A stretch of DNA of 6,038 nucleotides. It comes from JBEIFW01 sp040382215 (GTDB taxonomy: Bacteria > Actinomycetota > Acidimicrobiia > Acidimicrobiales > Ilumatobacteraceae). The notes below the pieces were generated by a model that was not told where the DNA came from, searched no databases, and saw only the letters and a list, made by a program, of their open reading frames with translations. Below, piece after piece: positions 1-5,082 of this stretch; positions within the stretch are counted from its first letter, which is position 1, and each line of letters opens with the position of its first letter. The stretch covers positions 1 to 6,038 of the forward strand of contig JBEIFW010000195.1 of the NCBI GenBank assembly GCA_040382215.1, written 5' to 3'. The translations under genes and the position numbers were made by a program.

Positions 1-1266
1 CCAGCGCAGCGCGGCGTACGACTCGGGGTGCAGTTCGACGGAGTAGCCGGGCGCCTCGGGCAGGACGTACCTCCCGTCGCGGACCACCGAGGGGTGCACG
101 AAGTGCTCGTGGAGATGGTCGGCGAACTCGGCGGTGCGGTCTGCGAGCGAACCGGACACGCACACGTAGTCGATGACGGCGAGGTGCTGCACCATCTCGC
201 ACAACCCCAGGCCCCCGGCGTGCGGGCACACCGGCCGGCCGGCGACCGCGGCGAGCAGCAGCACGGCGAGCACCTCGTTGACGCCGCCGAGCCGGCAGGC
301 GTCGACTTGCACGTAGTCGATCGCGTCGGCCTGCAGGAGCTGCTTGAACACCACCCGGTTCGCTGCGTGCTCACCGGTCGCAACCCCGACCGGGGCAACC
401 CCCCGGCGGATTGCGGCGTGGCCGAGAACGTCGTCGCAGCTCGTCGGTTCCTCGATCCAACGCAGACCGAACGGGCGCAGGTGGCCCATCCACTCGATGG
501 CGGTGCCGACGTCCCACACCTGATTCGCATCGGCGGCGAGAGCGACGTCGTCGCCGAGCTCCTCGCGCATCACCTCGCAACGTCGGACGTCAGAGGCGAC
601 ATCGACACCGACCTTGGCCTTGAAGCTGCGCCAGCCGGCGCCGAGCGCCTGCCGGCACCGTTCGCGCACCTCGGGCTCGGGGTACCCGAGCCAGCCGGCC
701 GAGGTGAGATAGGCCGGATAGCCGTCGCGCCGAAGCTCTGCGATGCGAGCGGCCTTGGCGGGTGCTGCGGCCCGTAGGACGTCGAGGGCGCGGTCCCGGT
801 CGCAGAAGTCGGTGAGGTACCGGAACTCCACACAGTCGACGAAGTGTTCGGGAGTGAGGTCGCAGACCAACTGCCACAGCGGTTTCGCCTCGACCTTGGC
901 CCACAGGTCCCACAGGGCGTTGACGATCGCTGCGGTCGCGAGGTGGATGACCCCCTTCTCGGGGCCGAGCCAGCGAAGCTGGCTGTCGTTGGTCAACCGA
1001 CGCCACCAGGCTGCTGGCGCTGCGATGAACTCGTCGAGCTCGCGCCCCACCACCAGCGGCGTGAGCGCTGCGATCGCGTTGCAGCACAGATCGTTGCCTC
1101 GACCGATGGTGAAGGTCATTCCCACCCCGGTCGGGCCGTCGTCGGTCTCGAGGAACACGTACGCGCCCGAATAGTCCGGATCCGTGTGCACGGCGTCGGA
1201 TCCGGCGAGGGTGCGCGAGGTGGGGGCGCGCACGTCGAGCGTGCGGGCGGCGACGATGCGGGTCAC
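1..1266 (-). CDS. fucD: L-fuconate dehydratase (enolase superfamily), C-terminus cut by window edge
   Basis: Dehydrates L-fuconate to 2-keto-3-deoxy-L-fuconate in the cytoplasmic, non-phosphorylating L-fucose pathway. Seen: 422 codons are open from a GTG at 1266 to the window edge, so only the last 15-20 residues of this roughly 440-residue family should be missing. The enolase-superfamily active site is complete: the K-A-K pair K216/K218, metal ligands D246 (with N248), E272 in a W-I-E-E-P stretch and E299 in G-E-H, then the D322/H349 dyad, with H349 in C-P-H-A-G-G. As I recall the Xanthomonas campestris FucD numbering (K218/K220, D248, E274, E301, D324, H351), every residue is shifted by exactly two, so assignment to fuconate dehydratase rather than another sugar-acid dehydratase is strong. 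The GTG start lies 6 bases after a TACGGT box, so the mRNA is probably leaderless. The divergent neighbour is a dehydrogenase that fits the next step. Confidence 0.93.
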   Translation of the reverse strand, partial: MTRIVAARTLDVRAPTSRTLAGSDAVHTDPDYSGAYVFLETDDGPTGVGMTFTIGRGNDLCCNAIAALTPLVVGRELDEFIAAPAAWWRRLTNDSQLRWLGPEKGVIHLATAAIVNALWDLWAKVEAKPLWQLVCDLTPEHFVDCVEFRYLTDFCDRDRALDVLRAAAPAKAARIAELRRDGYPAYLTSAGWLGYPEPEVRERCRQALGAGWRSFKAKVGVDVASDVRRCEVMREELGDDVALAADANQVWDVGTAIEWMGHLRPFGLRWIEEPTSCDDVLGHAAIRRGVAPVGVATGEHAANRVVFKQLLQADAIDYVQVDACRLGGVNEVLAVLLLAAVAGRPVCPHAGGLGLCEMVQHLAVIDYVCVSGSLADRTAEFADHLHEHFVHPSVVRDGRYVLPEAPGYSVELHPESYAALRW

Positions 1267-1272
1267 GAGTTC

Positions 1273-1278
1273 ACCGTA
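1273..1278 (-). promoter_or_regulatory. Putative -10 box of fucD (leaderless)
   Basis: On the minus strand TACGGT matches the TANNNT -10 pattern and is followed by exactly 6 bases (GAACTC) and then the GTG start at 1266, so transcription would begin at or next to the start codon. No TTGACA-like -35 is visible, and no Shine-Dalgarno sequence fits in the 22-bp gap. It shares the TA at 1277-1278 with the -10 box of the divergent gene. Confidence 0.6.
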
Positions 1279-1282
1279 GGCT
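1277..1282 (+). promoter_or_regulatory. Putative -10 box of the SDR gene (leaderless)
   Basis: TAGGCT on the plus strand is followed by exactly 6 bases (CGCCCG) and then the GTG start at 1289. It overlaps the fucD -10 box by the self-complementary TA step, so the two promoters are mirror images within 22 bp and would direct start sites about 23 bp apart. No -35 is recognisable; the region it would occupy lies inside fucD. Confidence 0.6.
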
Positions 1283-1288
1283 CGCCCG

Positions 1289-2002
1289 GTGGCTCGGGTG
1301 GTCGTGGTGACGGGATCGGTCGGCGGGATCGGTTCGGCGCTCCTGGAGCGGTTCGCCGCTGGGGGCGACGTCGCCGTCGGGTTCGACGTCGCCGAGGGTG
1401 CCGACGTGCTCGTCGATCTGACCGACCCCGACGCGTGTGGCTCGGCGATCGGCCGGGTGCTCGACGAGCACGGTCGCATCGATGTGCTGTGCAACAACGC
1501 TGGGGTGAGCGCCGTCGGTGACGTGGTGACGGCGACACCTGCGGACTGGCAGCGGGTGTTCGCCGTCAACGTGTTCGCCATGGCGTACGTCTCGCGTGCC
1601 GCGTTGCCGGCGATGCGGGCCGCCGGCCGGGGTGCGATCGTCAACACGTGTTCGGTCGCTGCAGTCGTCGGGCTCGTCGAGCGGGCCGTCTACAGCGCCT
1701 CGAAAGGGGCGGTGCTCGCGCTCACCAAGGCCATGGCGGCCGACGAGGTGGCCCACGGCATCCGGGTGAACTGCGTGTGCCCGGGCACCGTCGATGGTCC
1801 CTGGGTGCGGCGCCTGATCGCGGCTGCCCCGGATCCTGCTGGCGCGGGTGGGGCCCTGCGGGCCCGCCAACCGCTCGGCGACCTCGTGCCGACCGAGGCC
1901 GTCGTCGACGCCATCGCCTACCTGGCTGCGGACACGACGTTCACCACGGGGTCGGAGTGGGTGCTCGACGGTGGGATCACCGGGGTCCGCATCGTCCGCT
2001 GA
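1289..2002 (+). CDS. SDR-family oxidoreductase, probably 2-keto-3-deoxy-L-fuconate dehydrogenase
   Basis: A 237-residue classical short-chain dehydrogenase. Seen: the nucleotide-binding T8-G9-x3-G13-x-G15 motif, N69-N-A-G72, and catalytic N94, S122, Y135 and K139 (Y-S-A-S-K). The segment around 159-169 (R-V-N-C-V-C-P-G-T-V-D) is the type found in DHRS6/BDH2-like and keto-deoxy-sugar-acid dehydrogenases, and the C-terminal D-G-G-I-T-G is normal for the family. Length is typical, and the GTG start places the Rossmann motif at the usual distance. The substrate is inferred from its divergent partner fucD: it would oxidise the fuconate dehydratase product with NAD(P)+ to 2,4-diketo-3-deoxy-L-fuconate, which is then hydrolysed or cleaved to C3 acids. 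SDR membership is near certain; the substrate is less so. Its end converges on the solute-binding gene across 41 bp, where I see no convincing terminator hairpin. Confidence 0.9.
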   Translation: MARVVVVTGSVGGIGSALLERFAAGGDVAVGFDVAEGADVLVDLTDPDACGSAIGRVLDEHGRIDVLCNNAGVSAVGDVVTATPADWQRVFAVNVFAMAYVSRAALPAMRAAGRGAIVNTCSVAAVVGLVERAVYSASKGAVLALTKAMAADEVAHGIRVNCVCPGTVDGPWVRRLIAAAPDPAGAGGALRARQPLGDLVPTEAVVDAIAYLAADTTFTTGSEWVLDGGITGVRIVR

Positions 2003-2043
2003 ACTCCGACGGTGCCCCGGATCGGTGTCGACGCGCCTCGTGC

Positions 2044-3117
2044 TCAGGCACAGGTGGCGATCGCAGCCGCCTGCATGATCCCGAGGGCCTCGCCGAGCGC
2101 GGCCCGTCCGACGAGCACGTCCTGGATGGCCGACCAGCAAGCGTCCTCGATCTCGGGGAACCGGGCCAAGGGCGGGTAGGTGATCATGCCGTCGGCGATG
2201 GTTCGGCGCAGCACGTCCCAACGCGCCGCGTCGATGGCGTCGGCCGGCTGGATCGCAGCGAGCACGTCGGTGCGGGCCGGCACGGTGCCTGCGGCGGCGT
2301 CGGCCCGGTGCGCGGCGGCCGAGCCGAGCCGGCCGAGCAGGGCGGCCGCCCCGGCGAGGTCGCCACAGGTCGTCGGGATCGCCCACGAGTGACAGCCGGA
2401 GTACGAGATGCCGTCGAAGTACCGGTGCGGTCGCAGGCGAGGGCCGGCCGGGGTCGCCCGCAGTGCTGCGGTCCCGCCCGGCCACGCCGCTGCCATCGGC
2501 ACGACGCCCGCACCGAGCGCAACGTCGACGTCGTCGTAGTGCCATTCCGCCTGCGACTCCGGCAGGCGTCCGGCCAGCCGTCGCAGCATCGACCGGGCGT
2601 CGCCGGCGACGTCCGAGGCCAGCGCCGGGATGCCGTCGTGGGTGAACAACCGCCCACCCCAGGCCGTGACGACCTCGAAGAACGTTCCGAACAGGCCGCT
2701 GTCGCGGCCGGTGAACCCGAACGCCAGGCCGGACGCGTCGAGGTCGGTCCAGGTCGTCGGCACGGCCGGCACGGCATCGGCGTCGACCCACAGGGTGCGC
2801 ACGTCGATGTTGCGGGGCAACGACAGCAGCCGACCCTCCCAGCGGCACAGCGCAAGTGCACGATCGGCGAAGGCGTCGAGGTCGACCTCGTCGAGCCACT
2901 TCTCGAGCGGTGTGAGCCACGCTGCCTGCGACGGGGCGTACTTCGAGTGGGTGGCGATCAGGTCGAGCCGTTCCCCGGCGCCGAGGCGACGTGCCAGTTC
3001 CCGGTTGAGGGTTGGGTGATCGGCGTGGACGACGACGTCGACCTCGTCGAACAGCCCGAGCGAGCGGTACAGCCCGTCGTACATCGGGCCGCCGACGAGC
3101 GCGACGCGCAGGCTCAC
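2044..3117 (-). CDS. Extracellular-type solute-binding protein (SBP family 1-like) without a signal peptide
   Basis: A 357-residue protein resembling family 1 ABC-transporter solute-binding proteins. Seen: an opening beta strand S-L-R-V-A-L-V-G-G, a domain-one segment around 50-75 (D-L-I-A-T-H-S-K-Y then W-L-T-P-L-E-K-W-L-D), and around 93-126 a W-E-G-R-L-L-S-L-P stretch, a V-D-A-D-A-V-P segment and T-T-W-T-D-L. These match the usual order of 'xGKxYGLP', 'YNKDLF' and 'P.TWDEL' in that family. There is no hydrophobic leader, twin-arginine motif or lipobox, and no permease or ATPase gene is near, so export is doubtful. GTG at 3117 overlaps the upstream stop as GTGA, suggesting translational coupling; an ATG at 3150 would add 11 Arg-rich residues and a 37-bp overlap and is less likely. 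The ligand is unknown. It is the last visible gene of the operon. Confidence 0.72.
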   Translation of the reverse strand: MSLRVALVGGPMYDGLYRSLGLFDEVDVVVHADHPTLNRELARRLGAGERLDLIATHSKYAPSQAAWLTPLEKWLDEVDLDAFADRALALCRWEGRLLSLPRNIDVRTLWVDADAVPAVPTTWTDLDASGLAFGFTGRDSGLFGTFFEVVTAWGGRLFTHDGIPALASDVAGDARSMLRRLAGRLPESQAEWHYDDVDVALGAGVVPMAAAWPGGTAALRATPAGPRLRPHRYFDGISYSGCHSWAIPTTCGDLAGAAALLGRLGSAAAHRADAAAGTVPARTDVLAAIQPADAIDAARWDVLRRTIADGMITYPPLARFPEIEDACWSAIQDVLVGRAALGEALGIMQAAAIATCA

Positions 3118-3686
3118 GGCTCGCAGGCCCGGCCGAGCTCGTCGATCCATGGTTCGGGTTCGAGCCCCAGGCCGTCGGCGATGCGGTTGATGTAGTTGAA
3201 ATACGCGCAGATCTGCACGACGTCGTTGATCGCCCGGTCGGAGAAGCCCTGGTCTCGCAGGCCCCGCAGCGAGGACGGGTCGCCGTGGCAGCTCGCCGGG
3301 TCACGGGTGAGGCGCTCGGCGTAGCTGGCCAGGGCCGCCTCCGGTGCGGCCAGCCCGGCCCGAGTCCAGTCGAGTGCAACCCGGTCGATCAGATCCTGGT
3401 CCTCGACCTCCGACCGGAGGTCGTGCAAGTGGGCGCGCGTTCAGTACACGCAGCCGTTGACCGCCGAGGTGACGACGGCAATCAGCTCGCGTTGGTCGCG
3501 CCGCAGCGGCCCGGGCCCGAACATCAACGTCGCGTAGAGCCGCAACGAGTCGCGCAGAGCGGGTGGGTTGTGGCTCTGGACGGCGACGATCCCCCAGATG
3601 CGCCCGGCCCGGCGTCTCGCCTCGGCGTACTCCTCGGCCAGGATCCCGGTAGCGGCCTGCGGCGGGACGGGATCGAGATGCGGCAT
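3114..3686 (-). CDS. AhpD/carboxymuconolactone-decarboxylase-like selenoprotein (in-frame UGA read as Sec82)
   Basis: Read through one TGA at 3443-3441 this is a 190-residue protein of the usual length for peroxidase-related members of the AhpD-like superfamily, which reduce peroxides or disulfides with a CxxC pair. Seen: a family-like N-terminal half; the active-site stretch R-E67-L-I-A-V-V-T-S-A-V-N-G-C79-V-Y-TGA82-T-R-A-H86; then a C-terminal half with S-Y-A-E-R-L-T-R, G-F-S-D-R-A-I-N-D-V-V and A-Y-F-N-Y-I-N-R-I-A-D-G-L-G. The spacing of E67, C79, position 82 and H86 equals that of E118, C130, C133 and H137 in M. tuberculosis AhpD, so TGA sits exactly at the second catalytic cysteine. Both halves share one frame with no indel. 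A SECIS-like hairpin follows. ATG 3686 has a GAGG Shine-Dalgarno and lies 7 bp after the deacetylase stop. Conventional annotation would give two fragments (3441-3686 and 3114-3428). A pseudogene or base error remains possible. Confidence 0.87.
3404..3423 (-). promoter_or_regulatory. Bacterial SECIS-like hairpin
   Basis: Starting 17 bases after the TGA, arms CGACCTCC (3423-3416) and GGAGGTCG (3411-3404) form a perfect 8-bp stem closing a GGUC tetraloop (3415-3412). The loop begins 26 bases after the UGA. This fits what is known of bacterial SECIS elements: a coding-region hairpin shortly after UGA with G and U at the apex for SelB binding. From memory the E. coli fdhF element carries the same GGUC at its apex, though it also has a bulged U in the stem that is absent here. 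The hairpin lies within the codons for roughly residues 88-95. Confidence 0.75.
3441..3443 (-). other. In-frame UGA proposed as selenocysteine codon (Sec82)
   Basis: The codon reads TGA on the minus strand, three residues after Cys79 and four before His86. TGA also ends neighbouring genes (at 2000-2002 and 5021-5023), so it is a normal stop here and needs a specific recoding signal. TGC and TGT cysteine codons are one base away, as expected for Cys/Sec exchange. Confidence 0.85.
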
Positions 3687-3691
3687 CGTGG

Positions 3692-3695
3692 CCTC
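3692..3695 (-). promoter_or_regulatory. Shine-Dalgarno site of the selenoprotein gene
   Basis: GAGG on the minus strand, overlapping the deacetylase stop codon TGA, is 5 bases before ATG 3686. It selects ATG 3686 over an upstream in-frame ATG at 3770, whose extra 28 residues would be encoded inside the deacetylase gene and look unrelated to the family. Confidence 0.6.
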
Positions 3696-4317
3696 AGCCG
3701 ACCGGGCTGCCGTTGCGCAGCACGAGGCAGTCGACGGGGAACCCGGCGTCGGGGTCCACCAGTTCAGCACCGTCGGCGCTCAGCCCGTCGAGGAGCTTGC
3801 CGAGTTGGTCCATGGCGCCGGTCGGCAGGTCGTGGAGCACGACCACGGCCCAATCGAGCGCTGCCACCTCCTGCCGGCACCGGTCGACGTAGCGGATCGG
3901 TTCCTCCCAATCGCGCGGGACGCTGTTCCAGGTGACGACACTCCAGCCGCCTCGCCGGAGATGGGTCAGTGCACGTTCCCCGAGGAGGCGCTCGTCGATG
4001 ATCCCGCCGCCGCCGAAGGGCCGGAACCACCGCTCGGCACCGGCGAGTGGGCCGATCAGCGCCGCTGCGCCGTCGATCTCGTCGGCGATGCGCGCGTCGT
4101 CGAGCAGGCCGAGCTGCACGGTGTGGGTGCGTGAGTGGTTGCCGACGAGGTGGCCCTCGGCGACGGCCCGTTCGGCGAGCGCCCGCGCGCCCGGCCGTTC
4201 GAGCTGTGTGCCGACCACGAAGAACGACGCCCGAAGGCCACGTTCGCCGAGCACGTCGAGCACCCGGTCGGTCACGCCGACGGTCGGGCCGTTGTCGAAC
4301 GTCAAGGACACCCGCAC
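3694..4317 (-). CDS. Polysaccharide deacetylase (NodB homology) family protein with altered metal-site residue
   Basis: A 207-residue, single-domain NodB-fold protein (carbohydrate esterase 4 superfamily), a group that removes N- or O-acetyl groups from carbohydrates. Seen, from the GTG at 4317: motif 1 T-F-D8-N9-G-P, where the family normally has D-D; motif 2 H61-S-R-T-H65; motif 3 R99-P-F-G; the D136-W137 region; and motif 5 L-H162-D163. The catalytic-base Asp (D8) and both metal-binding His are present, but the metal-binding Asp is Asn. No signal peptide or membrane segment is visible, so it is probably cytoplasmic, unusual for this family. I prefer GTG 4317 because it starts the protein directly at the first beta strand (V-R-V-S-L-T-F) and lies 8 bases after a TAGAGT box. 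The alternative ATG at 4344 adds 9 residues and overlaps the divergent start codon. It is the first gene of the operon. Confidence 0.85.
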   Translation of the reverse strand: MRVSLTFDNGPTVGVTDRVLDVLGERGLRASFFVVGTQLERPGARALAERAVAEGHLVGNHSRTHTVQLGLLDDARIADEIDGAAALIGPLAGAERWFRPFGGGGIIDERLLGERALTHLRRGGWSVVTWNSVPRDWEEPIRYVDRCRQEVAALDWAVVVLHDLPTGAMDQLGKLLDGLSADGAELVDPDAGFPVDCLVLRNGSPVG

Positions 4318-4325
4318 GGTCTCGC

Positions 4326-4331
4326 ACTCTA
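4326..4331 (-). promoter_or_regulatory. Putative -10 box of the deacetylase-selenoprotein-SBP operon
   Basis: TAGAGT on the minus strand is followed by 8 bases and then GTG 4317, which fits a leaderless or nearly leaderless transcript. It overlaps the plus-strand TACGAT by the TA at 4330-4331. If ATG 4344 were the real start, this box would lie inside the gene. Confidence 0.5.
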
Positions 4332-4335
4332 CGAT
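4330..4335 (+). promoter_or_regulatory. Putative -10 box of the dienelactone hydrolase gene (leaderless)
   Basis: TACGAT is followed by 7 bases (CCCGCTC) and then ATG 4343. No Shine-Dalgarno sequence precedes the ATG, supporting a leaderless message. No -35 element is recognisable at the usual distance. The box shares its TA step with the divergent promoter. Confidence 0.55.
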
Positions 4336-4342
4336 CCCGCTC

Positions 4343-5023
4343 ATGGGTGAGCACCTGACACTGACGGCGTCCGACGGATTCGAACTGGGGGCCTACCGGG
4401 CGACCCCTACCGGCACGACGATCGGTGGCGTGGTGGTGATCCAGGAGATCTTCGGCGTGAACGAACACATCCGGGCCGTCGTCGATCGCTATGCGGCGCA
4501 TGGCTATCTCGCCATCGCCCCGGCGCTGTTCGACCGGGTCGAGCGAGGCGTCGAACTCGGCTACGACGCCGACGGCATGACCCAGGGAATCGACCTGGCC
4601 CGGGTGAAGACCGACCCGGTGGCCGTCATGCTCGACCTGCGGGCGGCGGCCTCGGCAGTGGCATCGGCGGGCAAGGTGGGCGTCGTGGGCTACTGCTGGG
4701 GCGGGTTGCTCACTGCCCGTTGCGCCATCGAGTGCGGCGACGTGTTCGCCGCTGCGTCGAGCTATTACGGCGGCGGGACCCCGACGCTGAAGGACCACAC
4801 CCCGGTCGTGCCGATGGTGATGCACTACGGCGAGTTGGACCACGCGCTCCCTCTCGAGGATGTGCGGGCGCTGGCCGCCGCCTGGCCGCAGGTGACCGTG
4901 CACGTCTACGACGGTGCCCAGCACGGGTTCAACTGCGACCAGCGGGCCAGCTGGGACGCGGCGTCGGCCGCTCTCGCCGAAGAGCGCACCCTTGCGTTCT
5001 TCGGCGAGCAACTCGGGGCGTGA
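4343..5023 (+). CDS. Dienelactone hydrolase family protein
   Basis: A 226-residue alpha/beta hydrolase of the usual length for dienelactone hydrolase (carboxymethylenebutenolidase), which opens lactone rings in chlorocatechol and related aromatic degradation; many homologs have other ester or lactone substrates. Seen: the N-terminal strand followed by V-V-I-Q-E35-I-F-G-V-N, with the Glu that holds the nucleophile in the resting state; the nucleophile elbow G-Y-C118-W-G-G, with Cys rather than Ser; Asp166 in G-E-L-D-H; and His194 in A-Q-H-G-F. The Cys-Asp-His triad is therefore complete. The start ATG shares a CATG with a possible start of the divergent deacetylase, and the upstream TACGAT box supports this ATG. 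No catechol-pathway gene is in view, so the substrate is open; a role on a sugar lactone is only a guess from the nearby fucose genes. Confidence 0.92.
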   Translation: MGEHLTLTASDGFELGAYRATPTGTTIGGVVVIQEIFGVNEHIRAVVDRYAAHGYLAIAPALFDRVERGVELGYDADGMTQGIDLARVKTDPVAVMLDLRAAASAVASAGKVGVVGYCWGGLLTARCAIECGDVFAAASSYYGGGTPTLKDHTPVVPMVMHYGELDHALPLEDVRALAAAWPQVTVHVYDGAQHGFNCDQRASWDAASAALAEERTLAFFGEQLGA

Positions 5024-5043
5024 CCGCAGTCGGACCGTCCGGC

Positions 5044-5070
5044 CCTGGCCGGGTCCCCGACCCGGCCGGG
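5044..5070. repeat. Inverted repeat / strong GC hairpin between the DLH and pncB genes
   Basis: Arms GGCCGGGTC (5047-5055) and GACCCGGCC (5059-5067) pair perfectly around a CCC loop. In RNA the stem extends by a U-G wobble and two C-G pairs to span 5044-5070. It begins 20 bp after the hydrolase stop codon and ends 12 bp before ATG 5083. There is no T-run, so it would be a U-less terminator, an mRNA structure or a palindromic operator; the sequence does not decide. Confidence 0.65.
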
Positions 5071-5076
5071 AACACT
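5071..5076 (+). promoter_or_regulatory. Weak candidate -10 box for pncB
   Basis: AACACT keeps the A and final T of TANNNT and lies exactly 6 bases before ATG 5083, the same spacing as the two boxes around 1266-1289. The first T is missing and the preceding hairpin occupies the -35 region, so this is tentative. The competing reading is co-transcription from the hydrolase gene. Confidence 0.25.
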
Positions 5077-5082
5077 GGCGAG

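Noticed and set aside
28..777. Plus-strand open frame opposite fucD
   Set aside because: It is antisense to a gene whose every catalytic residue is in place, and it has no recognisable motif or start signal.
2003..2043. Possible bidirectional terminator between the convergent SDR and SBP genes
   Set aside because: Only short interrupted complementarity (such as CGAC with GTCG) is present and there is no T-run, so no hairpin is well enough supported to list.
1648..3195. Plus-strand open frame of about 515 codons
   Set aside because: It overlaps the SDR gene in another frame and runs antisense through the SBP gene, with low-complexity Arg/Gly composition. It is a shadow of the real genes.
1271..3379. 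Long minus-strand open frame of about 700 codons
   Set aside because: It is very rich in Arg, Pro and Gly, spans the antisense of the SDR gene and a wrong frame of the SBP gene, and shows no domain motif. Such frames are common in high-GC DNA.
3114..3428. A separate small gene starting at TTG 3428 after the TGA
   Set aside because: It would be only the C-terminal half of the AhpD-like domain without the catalytic Cys, has no Shine-Dalgarno sequence, and is in the same frame as the upstream half. The selenoprotein reading explains both pieces.
3932..4342. In-frame upstream extension of the dienelactone hydrolase
   Set aside because: The frame stays open upstream, but the extra residues are Arg/Ser-rich antisense of the deacetylase and do not resemble the family. 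ATG 4343 gives the normal hydrolase N-terminus and has a promoter-like box before it.
3764..5011. Minus-strand open frame of 415 codons
   Set aside because: It is antisense to the dienelactone hydrolase and frame-shifted relative to the deacetylase; both of those have full active-site motifs.
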